Shown: piece after piece, positions 25,334-33,317 of the stretch | Layout: every line of letters starts with the position of its first letter | Position numbering within the stretch: the first letter of the stretch is position 1 | From: an uncultured Bacteroidota bacterium | Lineage (GTDB): Bacteria > Bacteroidota > Bacteroidia > Chitinophagales > Chitinophagaceae | Assembly (NCBI GenBank): GCA_902826165.1 | Contig: CADEDV010000001.1 | Location: forward strand, 165,793-206,885 | Direction: 5' to 3' | Length of the DNA: 41,093 nucleotides | Translations under genes and position numbers: made by a program | Notes under the pieces: model-generated | The model's database searches: none | What the model saw: the letters and a program-made list of their open reading frames with translations, nothing else | What the model was told of the DNA's origin: nothing

Positions 25334-28234
25334 ATGAAAAAACCACTATTGCTGCTTGCAGCAGCAGGTATCATTGCTACCAGTTACCTTGCTATTACTC
25401 AATTAGAGTCTGCTAAAAAAGATTCCGGTGAACAATATGAAGAACCGGAGGATGAAGGAGAAGAAAATGAAGAACAAAGCGGGGCGGCCAAGCAATTAAA
25501 TACCTGGTTCCAGGCCAAGGGCTATCCCAATGCAGAAAACCTGAGTGAGAAATACCAGAAAGCCTGGCTGCAGCACCTGGAAATCAAAAAAAAATCAGAA
25601 CAAATCTATTCAAGAGTTGCCAGTGCCAGTAACTGGACTGGTCTCGGGTATTGCCAGGACGGAGCGACACGCATCGGCGGAAGAATCGTTTGCATGGCAA
25701 TTGACCCGAATAACACCAATAATTTATGGGTGGGTTCTGCCAGTGGTGGTATCTGGAAATCTACCAATGCCGGAACCAGCTGGACATCTGTTCCAACCAA
25801 CCTGCCGGTGCTTGGCGTTTCTGCTATTTTAGTTGACCCCTCCAATTCAAATACTATTTATGCAGGAACCGGAGAAGTTTATCATACCGAAGTGGGAGTG
25901 ATGGGATTTAATGTGTGGAAAACAAGAGGTACCTATGGTATCGGCGTCATAAAAAGTATCGATGGAGGGATTACCTGGAACCAGATAATGCCAAAGGTTT
26001 CCTCTGATCTGTTTGCGATCTCTTCCATGGCATTTTTGCCGGGAACCAGCAGCACTGTTTTCGCTTGTGCTACAGACGGAGTATATCGTTCTGTCAACTC
26101 TGGCAGTACCTGGACTAAAATATATACCGGAGTTAATGTAAGAGATATTGCTATCAATCCTTCCAACACAGACCAGATGGTGATCAGCGTTGGTAATATG
26201 ACCAACCCTGTAAAAGGTATCTTTCGTACCACCAACGGAAGTAATGCTTCTCCGACATGGACGCAGATCACATCGGGATTGCCTGCATCGTACGCCGGGC
26301 ATATCAAACTTGATTTTGCAGGAACGGTACTGGCCGCCAGTATTGGAATAGGTTCAGGTAATGAAGTATATCGTTCTACTGATTTTGGCGCCAACTGGAC
26401 AGTACTTGGTACTTCCAGCCATTGCTCGTACCAATTTTGGTTTGCCCATACCATTGGAGTCAATCCATTTTTTACTGATTCGTTGCTTTACGGTGGTGTG
26501 AGTTTATACCGTCACAGAACTATTGCAACCACCGGCAGAGCAACTATAAGCGGCCCCCATGCCGATCATCATGATATTAAATTTGATCCGATCTACAGGG
26601 GAAGAGTATATGTATGTAATGATGGTGGTGTATACAAAAGTACCAACGGGGGATCTACTTTTACGGCTATCAATACCGGACTGAATGCCACACAATTCTA
26701 TTCGTCTTTAGGAGTATCCCGCCAGGATGCAAACGTAATGGCTGGTGGGTTGCAGGACAACGGCCAGGTAATATATAATGGTACCAACTGGTCCACGATC
26801 AGCTGGGGTGGCGGGGATGGCACTGCTTGTGCTGTTCACCCTACTAATGATAATATTATTTTGCTGGGAAGAGATGCCAAGCAGTTTTTCAGAACGGCCA
26901 ATGGAGGTACCTCAGGATCTGCAGTTACAACTTACTGGGGTTTTGTGGGAGATTCCCGCACTGGTTTTGTACCTCCTGTTGCATTTGCTCCTTCCAACGG
27001 CAATATCGTTTATATGGGAACGGATAATATACATGTAAGTACCAATGCCGGGGCATCATTTACAAATAATACATTAGGTTCAACACCACCTTATCCTGCC
27101 ACTACTCCTAATGCATATATCGAACAAAGACATAAAACGGCAATTGCATTAGCAGTTTCTCCCACCAACGAGAATAAAATATATGTATCCACTTCGCCCT
27201 TTGCACAATATGATAATGATGTAAATAATATTTATGTCAATGGCAATCCCAATGTATTTAAAACATCAACGCCTGCAACAACACCTTATACAAGTATTAA
27301 AGGCACGTTGCCGGACAGGTTTGTAATGGATTTTGCCATCAGCCGTTTTAATGATGACAGTGTGTATGTGGTATTGGGTGGTTTTGGAACATCCCATGTC
27401 TATCTTACGCCTGATGGTGGTACTACCTGGATCAGCCGGGGTGCCGGGTTGCCTGATGTTCCCTTCAATGCAATATTAATTGACCCGGTAAATCCGCAGA
27501 CCATCTATGCCGGTTCCGATTTCGGGGTTTATGTTAGCCCGGACAGAGGTGCCACCTGGTATGATTACAGCACCGGGTTCTATGATGCCACGCTGATCAT
27601 GGATCTGCAGGTGGATGCAAATAATAAGCTTATTGCTGCCACACATGGTAAAGGGGTTTTCAGGAGTGATCTGTATACCTTCTCCACCTTGCCTGCTACC
27701 TTAACCAGTTTCACCGGTTCTGCTAATACAGGGTACAATCAATTGAAATGGACAGTGACCCAGGAATTTGATCTCTCCAGGTATGAATTGGAGCGGAGTA
27801 CAGATGGGTCGTCTTTTTCAAGAGTGGCAACCATCACAGCAAGAAACCAGCAAACAGAAACGACTTACCAGCACAACGACAATACTTCATTATTCGAATC
27901 GTACTACCGGCTGAAGATTATTGATATCAACGGAAGCTTTACCTATTCAACGGTTGTATTCATCCGGAAAACTACCGGCAAGAATGTTTTTGAAGTGGCG
28001 GGTAATCCGTTTACAGATAATATAGTGTTGAAATATGCTATCCCTGCTAACCAGAAGATAACTGCCGACCTGATCAATGCCGGTGGCGCCCTTATCCGCA
28101 GGGAGAAATACAATGCCACAGCAGGTGCCGGTATATACGTTATTAATGACTTGACAGCCCTGCCTTCCGGTGTTTATTTCCTGCAGGTCAGCAGCAATAA
28201 CGAAAGACAGACGATACGACTTATTAAGCGATAG
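25334..28234 (+). CDS. T9SS-secreted sortilin/VPS10-like Asp-box propeller protein
   Basis: A 966-residue secreted protein. A hydrophobic signal or anchor (MKKPLLLLAAAGIIATSYLA) is followed by a very acidic linker (residues 36-54, with EEPEDEGEENEE) and a helical segment. The core is a large beta-propeller with at least eight Asp-box motifs of the S.DxGxTW type: STNAGTSWTS, SIDGGITWNQ, SVNSGSTWTK, STDFGANWTV, STNGGSTFTA, STNAGASFTN, TPDGGTTWIS and SPDRGATWYD. Each is preceded by a DPSNSNTIYAGT-like strand. This matches VPS10/sortilin-like and BNR-repeat propellers, which mostly bind ligands or glycans. The sialidase Arg triad is not evident, so hydrolysis is not claimed. A fibronectin-like segment and a T9SS sorting tail (VFEVAGNPFTDNIVLKY, PSGVYFLQV, final RLIKR) end the protein. 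Confidence 0.88.
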   Translation: MKKPLLLLAAAGIIATSYLAITQLESAKKDSGEQYEEPEDEGEENEEQSGAAKQLNTWFQAKGYPNAENLSEKYQKAWLQHLEIKKKSEQIYSRVASASNWTGLGYCQDGATRIGGRIVCMAIDPNNTNNLWVGSASGGIWKSTNAGTSWTSVPTNLPVLGVSAILVDPSNSNTIYAGTGEVYHTEVGVMGFNVWKTRGTYGIGVIKSIDGGITWNQIMPKVSSDLFAISSMAFLPGTSSTVFACATDGVYRSVNSGSTWTKIYTGVNVRDIAINPSNTDQMVISVGNMTNPVKGIFRTTNGSNASPTWTQITSGLPASYAGHIKLDFAGTVLAASIGIGSGNEVYRSTDFGANWTVLGTSSHCSYQFWFAHTIGVNPFFTDSLLYGGVSLYRHRTIATTGRATISGPHADHHDIKFDPIYRGRVYVCNDGGVYKSTNGGSTFTAINTGLNATQFYSSLGVSRQDANVMAGGLQDNGQVIYNGTNWSTISWGGGDGTACAVHPTNDNIILLGRDAKQFFRTANGGTSGSAVTTYWGFVGDSRTGFVPPVAFAPSNGNIVYMGTDNIHVSTNAGASFTNNTLGSTPPYPATTPNAYIEQRHKTAIALAVSPTNENKIYVSTSPFAQYDNDVNNIYVNGNPNVFKTSTPATTPYTSIKGTLPDRFVMDFAISRFNDDSVYVVLGGFGTSHVYLTPDGGTTWISRGAGLPDVPFNAILIDPVNPQTIYAGSDFGVYVSPDRGATWYDYSTGFYDATLIMDLQVDANNKLIAATHGKGVFRSDLYTFSTLPATLTSFTGSANTGYNQLKWTVTQEFDLSRYELERSTDGSSFSRVATITARNQQTETTYQHNDNTSLFESYYRLKIIDINGSFTYSTVVFIRKTTGKNVFEVAGNPFTDNIVLKYAIPANQKITADLINAGGALIRREKYNATAGAGIYVINDLTALPSGVYFLQVSSNNERQTIRLIKR

Positions 28235-28283
28235 TATTTACAAACTCGGTAGCTGGTTATTACAAGCAGATTAAACCCTGCGG

Positions 28284-28311
28284 CCCTCCCTCTGATAAGG
28301 GGAGGGTTTTT
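28284..28311 (+). terminator. Terminator after the T9SS cluster
   Basis: CCCTCCC (28284-28290) and GGGAGGG (28300-28306) pair, followed by TTTTT. AAACCC and GGGTTT nearby can add a competing outer stem. Confidence 0.8.
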
Positions 28312-28340
28312 GTTATTAACAGGAACTGTGATCATTCAGC

Positions 28341-28348
28341 TATTTTTG
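28341..28348 (+). promoter_or_regulatory. Candidate Bacteroidota -7 promoter element for rsmA
   Basis: TATTTTTG is an exact match to TAnnTTTG, 6 bp before the preferred rsmA start, implying a leaderless or nearly leaderless transcript. No TTG is found at the usual -33 distance, so support is moderate. Confidence 0.4.
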
Positions 28349-28354
28349 CAGTCT

Positions 28355-29107
28355 ATGTACACTCTCAAAAAATCATTGGGCCAGCATTTCCTGAAGGATG
28401 AGAACATTTGCCGCAAGATCGTCACATCGTTGCAGGAGCATCCTTTTTCACAGTTAATAGAAGTTGGCCCGGGTGGTGGTGCATTGACAAAGTACCTTTT
28501 ACAAATAGAAAATATTGATTTCAAAGCGGTGGAACTGGATGAGGAGAAAGTGGAATACCTGGAGAAAACATATCCCTCCATTAAAGGGAAGATCATTCAC
28601 CAGAGTTTCCTGGATATTGAAAAACCTTTTAGTGGCCCATTTACGGTCGTGGGAAATTTCCCCTACAACATTTCCACCCAAATACTTTTTAAACTGTTAG
28701 ACTGGAGAGAAGAGGTGGAATGCATGGTGGGAATGTTCCAAAAAGAAGTGGCACAACGGGTGGCAGCGAAGGAAGGAAATAAGACCTATGGCGTATTGAG
28801 TGTGCTGATACAGGCTTTCTTCGAAGTGGAATATTTATTTGATGTAAATGAACAGTGTTTTCAACCGCCCCCCAAAGTGAAAAGCGGGGTGATCAGGATG
28901 TTACCTAAAAAAGAGGTTCCTGCTATGAAAAGCGAAAAGGAATTTTTCCTGTTGGTCAAGACAGCCTTTAACCAGCGCAGGAAAACGCTGCGCAATGCCG
29001 TAAGAGGCTTATTTGATGCAACTGTTCTGGAAGATGAGTTGTTTAATAAGAGAGCGGAGCAGCTGACGGTGCTGCAATTTGCTGAACTAACATTTAAAAT
29101 GAGATGA
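28355..29107 (+). CDS. rsmA: 16S rRNA (adenine-N6,N6)-dimethyltransferase RsmA/KsgA
   Basis: A 250-residue methyltransferase that dimethylates two adjacent adenines in the 3'-terminal hairpin of 16S rRNA using S-adenosylmethionine, late in 30S assembly. The start at 28355 gives the family-typical N-terminus [15 protein letters not shown]; the open frame extends 45 bp upstream but those residues are not family-like. Motif I is [10 protein letters not shown] (36-45), the acidic SAM-ribose residue is Glu60, and the catalytic motif IV is NFPY (101-104, usually NLPY). The C-terminal helical RNA-binding part holds [11 protein letters not shown] and [12 protein letters not shown]. The last bases overlap the next gene as ATGA, so the two are translationally coupled. 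Confidence 0.97.
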   Translation: MYTLKKSLGQHFLKDENICRKIVTSLQEHPFSQLIEVGPGGGALTKYLLQIENIDFKAVELDEEKVEYLEKTYPSIKGKIIHQSFLDIEKPFSGPFTVVGNFPYNISTQILFKLLDWREEVECMVGMFQKEVAQRVAAKEGNKTYGVLSVLIQAFFEVEYLFDVNEQCFQPPPKVKSGVIRMLPKKEVPAMKSEKEFFLLVKTAFNQRRKTLRNAVRGLFDATVLEDELFNKRAEQLTVLQFAELTFKMR

Positions 29108-30039
29108 GGAAAGTAATTATAACAGGCGGGGCACATCCTTACTTAATGGAGCACCTGAAGAACTCGGGATTTGAAGTGCTGTATAATCCTGTTATTACTT
29201 ATGAAGAACTCTCTTCCTCCATCAGTGATGCGGAAGGATTGGTACTGACAACAAGAATTAAAGTAGATAAAGAATTACTGGATAAAGCCGTTCAGTTAAA
29301 ATGGATCGGCAGGCTTGGTAGTGGTCTTGAACTGATCGATATACCCTATGCGGAATCAAAAGGAATTTTTTGTGTCAGCAGCCCGGAAGGAAACAGGAAT
29401 GCGGTCGCCGAACATACCCTTGGACTTTTGCTCAACCTGATGAACAATATCTCTTCCGCTCACCAGGAAGTGAAAAAGGGATTGTGGTTACGGAATGAGA
29501 ACAGGGGCACAGAACTAACGGGTAAAACAGTCGGTATTATTGGTTATGGAAATACGGGCAGCAGCTTTGCAAGATTACTGGCCCCTTTTAACGTGACAAT
29601 AATGGCCTATGATAAGTACAATTTTGACTTTAGTACAGGTTATATCAAAGAGGCGAACCTGGAACAGCTATGCCGCTATGCCGATGTGATCAGTTTTCAT
29701 GTGCCGCTCACGGAGGAAACCAGGTATATGGCGAATGATAGTTTTTTTAATGCTTTGGAACGTAAACCGTATATACTGAATACATCAAGAGGTAAAGTGA
29801 TCAGCCTGGCTGCACTGACAGGAGCATTAACAAATCAGAAAATCGCTGCGGCGGGATTAGATGTATTGGAAAATGAACAATTGGAAACATATACGGCTGC
29901 AGAAAAAGACCAGTTGGAGAAATTGCTTTCTTTCCCGAATGTTATCATAACACCCCATATTGCTGGCTATAGCCACCAGGCCTACCTGAAAATGGCGGAA
30001 GTACTATTACAGAAACTACAGGCCGGCGGAAAGCTCTGA
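29104..30039 (+). CDS. D-isomer-specific 2-hydroxyacid dehydrogenase (phosphoglycerate dehydrogenase-like)
   Basis: A 311-residue NAD(P)-dependent oxidoreductase. The substrate-binding half contains [13 protein letters not shown] (67-79). The Rossmann half has [16 protein letters not shown] with the GxGxxG at 147-152. The catalytic set is visible: Arg in LNTSRGKV, Glu in LDVLENEQ and His in TPHIAGYS. The length lacks the C-terminal ACT domain of E. coli SerA, so this is the short form. It could be 3-phosphoglycerate dehydrogenase for serine synthesis or a general hydroxypyruvate/2-ketoacid reductase; sequence alone does not decide. Its ATG overlaps the rsmA stop by 4 bp (ATGA), which makes it part of that operon. 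Confidence 0.9.
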   Translation: MRKVIITGGAHPYLMEHLKNSGFEVLYNPVITYEELSSSISDAEGLVLTTRIKVDKELLDKAVQLKWIGRLGSGLELIDIPYAESKGIFCVSSPEGNRNAVAEHTLGLLLNLMNNISSAHQEVKKGLWLRNENRGTELTGKTVGIIGYGNTGSSFARLLAPFNVTIMAYDKYNFDFSTGYIKEANLEQLCRYADVISFHVPLTEETRYMANDSFFNALERKPYILNTSRGKVISLAALTGALTNQKIAAAGLDVLENEQLETYTAAEKDQLEKLLSFPNVIITPHIAGYSHQAYLKMAEVLLQKLQAGGKL

Positions 30040-30133
30040 CCTTTCAAGGTTAAACTTGTTCTAAAAATTGCTGCACCTGTTTTGTAGGGCATGTGAGCAT
30101 ATTACATTTGGTTCTTAACCAACAACCTTTTTT

Positions 30134-30586
30134 ATGAGAACAAAATTTTACCTGCCTGTTCTTATTCTTTCTGTTTTATTTTTTTCTTCCTGTAAAAAAT
30201 GGCGACCTGAAAACCGGATCATTGGTTCCTGGAAACTGGTGGAAGTGGAGAAACGAAGATTATTTGATAAAGAAACCATCCGGGTTGGTTACGAACCGGG
30301 CACTTTCGTTTTTAATGAAAATGGTACTGCTGCGTATACAGATACATCCATACAAATGACAGGGAACTGGGAAATGCGGAGAGAAAATAACGGCTACTAC
30401 GATGCGGATGGCAACTGGCAGACAAATGGGAAAACTGTTTTCTGGCTAAGACTATATAATTTCAGTTCCAACAGGGTAATAGATTGGTATTTTGACCGGA
30501 TCGATTTCAGGTCTTCAGGTAAGAAACTGATTGCTTTTATTGACGGCGCCAGCTATACCTACCGCTATGATTTCCGGAAACAATGA
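30134..30586 (+). CDS. Lipocalin-like lipoprotein
   Basis: A 150-residue lipoprotein with signal MRTKFYLPVLILSVLFFSSC (lipobox FSSC, Cys20). The mature part begins with RPENRIIGSWKLVEVE, the GxW-type opening of lipocalin-like domains. It continues as alternating beta strands (TFVFNENGTAAYTDTSI, TGNWEMRR) to a C-terminal YTYRYDF strand. Bacteroidota carry many such small proteins, whose ligands are unknown. It lies between the hydroxyacid dehydrogenase and greA, 94 bp after the former, with no clear terminator on either side. Confidence 0.75.
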   Translation: MRTKFYLPVLILSVLFFSSCKKWRPENRIIGSWKLVEVEKRRLFDKETIRVGYEPGTFVFNENGTAAYTDTSIQMTGNWEMRRENNGYYDADGNWQTNGKTVFWLRLYNFSSNRVIDWYFDRIDFRSSGKKLIAFIDGASYTYRYDFRKQ

Positions 30587-30618
30587 CTTATAGCGAGTTA
30601 ATCAGAAAAGCTCAATCA

Positions 30619-30650
30619 TTGCTTGTTCCGGAATAAATTTTCTATATTTG
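30619..30650 (+). promoter_or_regulatory. greA promoter (-33 TTG, -7 TATATTTG)
   Basis: An exact TAnnTTTG element (30643-30650) has a TTG 21 bp upstream (30619-30621), within the usual Bacteroidota spacing. The transcript should start near 30657, just before the leader hairpin. Confidence 0.7.
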
Positions 30651-30662
30651 TACTAATTAGTG

Positions 30663-30704
30663 CAACGCTTCACAGTCATTCTGTCGGGGCGTTGTTATTT
30701 TTTT
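30663..30704 (+). terminator. Terminator-like hairpin inside the greA leader (putative attenuator)
   Basis: CAACGC (30663-30668) pairs with GCGTTG (30689-30694) and ACAG (30672-30675) with CTGT (30681-30684) around loop TCATT. Then comes TTATTTTTTT (30695-30704). The hairpin begins about 6 nt after the predicted transcription start and lies 26 bp upstream of the greA ATG. Most transcripts could end here and release a ~45-nt RNA. Confidence 0.65.
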
Positions 30705-30718
30705 CTGTTTAATGAAAA

Positions 30719-30730
30719 AAGGAGGAGATT
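30719..30730 (+). promoter_or_regulatory. Exceptionally complete Shine-Dalgarno of greA
   Basis: AAGGAGGAGATT directly precedes the ATG and matches the full anti-Shine-Dalgarno complement AAGGAGGTGATC except at two positions. Every other start examined in the window lacks an SD, as is normal for Bacteroidota. Confidence 0.8.
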
Positions 30731-31204
30731 ATGAGTGGTTTACAGTACGTAACAAAAGACACCCTGGAACATATGAAAGCTGAACTCCAGCGGATGAAAT
30801 CAGTGGATCGCCCTGCTGCCAGCCGTGCTATTGCTGAAGCAAGAGAAAAAGGTGATCTGAAGGAGAATGCAGAGTATGATGCTGCCAAAGAAGCACAGGG
30901 TATCCTGGAAGCAAAGATTGCTGCTATGGAAGGCGTGATGGCGAATATCAGGGTACTGGATGAATCAAGTATTGATACAAGCAAAGTGTCTATTCTGACA
31001 AAAGTTACACTGACCAACCTGAATACAAAAAAGCAGGTTACCTACCAGATCGTGGGCGAACAGGAAGCTGATCTGAAGGCAGGTAAAATTTCGGTTACCT
31101 CACCTATCGGGAAAGGAATATTAGGCAAACAGCCCGGGGAAACCGCCGAAGTGCAGGCACCTGCAGGGATGCTGAAATTCAAAATTGAAAGTATCACCGC
31201 ATAA
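30731..31204 (+). CDS. greA: Transcription elongation factor GreA
   Basis: A 157-residue secondary-channel factor that rescues backtracked RNA polymerase by stimulating cleavage of the transcript 3' end. The N-terminal coiled coil spans about residues 8-75, with the conserved tip EKGDLKENAEYDAAKEAQ carrying the acidic pair used for cleavage. The C-terminal FKBP-like domain includes TYQIVGEQEADLKAGKISV, SPIGKGILGKQPGE and the final LKFKIESI. Length and motifs are normal. The start is fixed by a strong Shine-Dalgarno. The leader contains a promoter and a terminator-like hairpin, which suggests control by premature termination. GreA itself counteracts pausing, so feedback is possible. A separate terminator (31227-31256) closes the unit. 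Confidence 0.97.
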   Translation: MSGLQYVTKDTLEHMKAELQRMKSVDRPAASRAIAEAREKGDLKENAEYDAAKEAQGILEAKIAAMEGVMANIRVLDESSIDTSKVSILTKVTLTNLNTKKQVTYQIVGEQEADLKAGKISVTSPIGKGILGKQPGETAEVQAPAGMLKFKIESITA

Positions 31205-31226
31205 AAGCAGTGGAATAAATTTTCAC

Positions 31227-31256
31227 AGCCGTTGCCAGCGCAACGGCTTTTTATTT
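31227..31256 (+). terminator. Intrinsic terminator after greA
   Basis: AGCCGTTG (31227-31234) and CAACGGCT (31241-31248) form an 8-bp stem with a 6-nt loop and TTTTTATTTT after it. Confidence 0.9.
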
Positions 31257-31268
31257 TCTAAAACGATA

Positions 31269-31276
31269 TAGCTTTG
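31269..31276 (+). promoter_or_regulatory. Candidate -7 promoter element for the HIT gene
   Basis: TAGCTTTG matches TAnnTTTG exactly, just after the greA terminator and 60 bp before the preferred HIT start. It overlaps the longer open-frame start at 31274, which argues against that start. The -33 region is T-rich without a clear TTG. Confidence 0.5.
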
Positions 31277-31336
31277 TATGTGCTGAAAAGACTGAGATAC
31301 TATCTACTTTCCTACTGGTCTAAAAAAACAGGTGCT

Positions 31337-31726
31337 ATGACAATATTCTCAAAGATCATTGCCGGCGATATTCCTTCGTATAAAATTGCAGAGAATGATA
31401 GATTCTTTGCCTTCCTGGATATATTTCCCTTGCGGGAAGGACATGTGCTGGTGGTGCCTAAAACTGAAGTGGATAACCTGTTTGACTTACCAGCTTCGTA
31501 TTTGCAGGAAATGTTAGTATTTGCACAGCCTATAGCCAAAGCCATTGAAAAAGCATTTGATTGTAACCGTTGCGGCATCAGTGTGATCGGTTTGGAAGTT
31601 CCGCATGCACATATTCATCTTATTCCCATCAACTCAGCCAATGACCTGAATTTTACACAAGCGAAACCGCAGGCATCAACGGAGAGTTTGAAGAAAGTAC
31701 AGGAAAGAATAGTAGCGCAGCTCTGA
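31337..31726 (+). CDS. HIT-family nucleotide hydrolase/transferase
   Basis: A 129-residue cytoplasmic histidine-triad protein (Hint/Fhit superfamily), likely to hydrolyse nucleotide phosphoramidates or dinucleoside polyphosphates. The start at 31337 gives the usual N-terminus TIFSKIIAGDIPSYKIAEND; the open frame extends 63 bp upstream but overlaps a promoter element. Conserved segments are FAFLDIFPLREGHVLVVPK and the triad VPHAHIHLIP with His90, His92 and His94. The zinc-binding CxxC of some Hint proteins is absent near the N-terminus, but a CNRCG pair is present at 76-80. It ends 1 bp before the convergent ruvC stop. Confidence 0.93.
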   Translation: MTIFSKIIAGDIPSYKIAENDRFFAFLDIFPLREGHVLVVPKTEVDNLFDLPASYLQEMLVFAQPIAKAIEKAFDCNRCGISVIGLEVPHAHIHLIPINSANDLNFTQAKPQASTESLKKVQERIVAQL

Positions 31727-32293
31727 TTATTTCTTAAGTAACCGTTGAGGGTTTTTTTTAATAAACTCATCCCAGCCCTTCAATCCTTTTCCTGCTTTTC
31801 CTAACACGGAATTCATTTGCAGGTGATGGCATAAAGCTACCGCCAGTGCATCCGTGGCATCATACGAAACAGGTTCTTCTGTTAAGGATAATATCTGCTT
31901 CAGCATTTTCCATACCTGCACTTTATCTGCATTACCATTACCGGTAACAGATTGTTTTACTTTTTTGGGAGAATACTCTGTTACAGGAATACCTGCACTC
32001 ATCGCAGCGGCGATCGCCACACCCTGTGCCCGGCCCAATTTCAGCATACTTTGTACATTCTTGCCGAAGAAAGGAGCTTCAATGGCAAATTCATGTGGCT
32101 TGAATTTTTTGATCAGCTCCTCTACTTTTTGGTGGATCAGCTGCAACCGCTCATGATTATCTTTCTTATTCGATAGTTTCAGCACCTGCATTTCTCTCAT
32201 CTTCACCCGGCTGCCATTTATTTCAATAATGCCATACCCCATCAGTAAGGTGCCGGGATCTATGCCGAGGATTATTTTAGCAGGCTTTTGCAA
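31727..32293 (-). CDS. ruvC: Holliday junction resolvase RuvC
   Basis: A 188-residue endonuclease that cuts four-way DNA junctions during recombination repair, working with RuvAB. The four catalytic acids are present: Asp12 in ILGIDPGT, Glu72 in FAIEAPFFGKN, and Asp145 and Asp148 in SYDATDALAVALCHH. Start choice: the family begins about 7 residues before GIDPG, which points to the TTG at 32293. An ATG at 32353 would add 20 residues rich in Phe and Ile and would overlap the divergent gene by 35 bp. With the TTG the two starts are 25 bp apart. The stop directly abuts the HIT gene. Confidence 0.93.
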   Translation of the reverse strand: MQKPAKIILGIDPGTLLMGYGIIEINGSRVKMREMQVLKLSNKKDNHERLQLIHQKVEELIKKFKPHEFAIEAPFFGKNVQSMLKLGRAQGVAIAAAMSAGIPVTEYSPKKVKQSVTGNGNADKVQVWKMLKQILSLTEEPVSYDATDALAVALCHHLQMNSVLGKAGKGLKGWDEFIKKNPQRLLKK

Positions 32294-32318
32294 ACGGGAT
32301 ACTATTTTTACAAGATTA

Positions 32319-33317
32319 ATGAAGCTGAACCGAAATATCAAACTCTTCGTCAACTACTTCCTTGGACCCATACTGTTCATCTGGTTGTCCTGGTCTATTT
32401 ACAGGCAGATACAGCAACAACCCAATTTAGAGAAAGCATGGCAAAGCATTGTAGCTTCTTTTAATAGCCCTTTGGCATGGAATCTCGTTGCTGCCGTATT
32501 ATTAATGATCGTCAACTGGTCCATTGAGGCTGTTAAATGGAAGATATCTGTACAGCCCATTCAACAAGTTAGTTTTAGTAAAGCCTTCAAAGCGGTACTC
32601 TCTGGTGTATCTTTTTCAGTCAGCACACCCAACAGGGTAGGGGAATACCTCGGTCGGGTGTTATATATGGAGGAGGGCAACAGGTTGAAGACAATTTCTA
32701 TTACTATCGTTGGCAGTATCAGCCAGCTGATCGTAACATTACTGATGGGTTGTTTGGGACTGATCGTCCTCCGTCAGCAAATTGAAGCCAGCGGATTTGT
32801 CAGTTCTATCTGGATGCTGGTGATCATTTATGGTGTGCTGGCTGTATTGTCAGTTTTAACACTATTTTATTTCCGGTTAGCATGGCTGATCAGGTGGGTG
32901 GATCGTTTACCGGGTAGCAGCCGCTTTGCTTACCTGGTAAAGGCTTTGGAAGACTTTAATGCAACTTTACTATGGCGGTTGTTGTCATTATCTGCGTTGC
33001 GGTTTGTAGTATTTATCACACAGTATTACCTGCTGTTTCGTTTATTTGATGTGGAGATCGGATGGTGGCCGGCTTTTTGGGCAGTCAGTGTTTCTTTTCT
33101 GGTGATGGCCGTGATACCGACCTTTGCCATCGCCGAACTGGGGCTGAGGGGTGAAGTGGGAATTAAACTGATCGGTTTGTTCAGCGTTAATAGTCTTGGG
33201 ATCTGGATGACGACAATGACGGTATGGCTGGTGAACCTGATCATACCGGCTATAGTGGGAAGCTTACTGATTTTGAGTATTAAAAAAATCTTTACGAATA
33301 AAAATGAAAGGACTTAA
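32319..33317 (+). CDS. Flippase-like membrane protein (lysylphosphatidylglycerol synthase TM-region family)
   Basis: A 332-residue integral membrane protein with about eight hydrophobic segments, starting VNYFLGPILFIWLSWSIYR and including LAWNLVAAVLLMIVNWSIEA. The segment AFKAVLSGVSFSVSTPNRVGEYLGR is typical of the LPG_synthase_TM / UPF0104 family, whose members move or modify lipids or glycolipids. The open frame extends 90 bp upstream, but the ATG at 32319 gives the expected short basic N-terminus (MKLNRNIK) and avoids overlapping ruvC. It overlaps the DUF3108 gene by 14 bp, so the two form an operon; DUF3108 proteins are periplasmic, which fits an envelope-lipid role. The substrate is unknown. 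Confidence 0.8.
   Translation: MKLNRNIKLFVNYFLGPILFIWLSWSIYRQIQQQPNLEKAWQSIVASFNSPLAWNLVAAVLLMIVNWSIEAVKWKISVQPIQQVSFSKAFKAVLSGVSFSVSTPNRVGEYLGRVLYMEEGNRLKTISITIVGSISQLIVTLLMGCLGLIVLRQQIEASGFVSSIWMLVIIYGVLAVLSVLTLFYFRLAWLIRWVDRLPGSSRFAYLVKALEDFNATLLWRLLSLSALRFVVFITQYYLLFRLFDVEIGWWPAFWAVSVSFLVMAVIPTFAIAELGLRGEVGIKLIGLFSVNSLGIWMTTMTVWLVNLIIPAIVGSLLILSIKKIFTNKNERT

Noticed and set aside
15366-28234. Possible mobile element or prophage for the large-gene block
   Set aside because: No integrase, transposase, direct repeats or tRNA at the borders were seen; the genes are typical Bacteroidota T9SS cargo with ordinary terminators between them.
31274-31336. Longer N-terminus for the HIT protein
   Set aside because: The upstream codons overlap a TAGCTTTG promoter element and give a non-family-like basic/aromatic extension.
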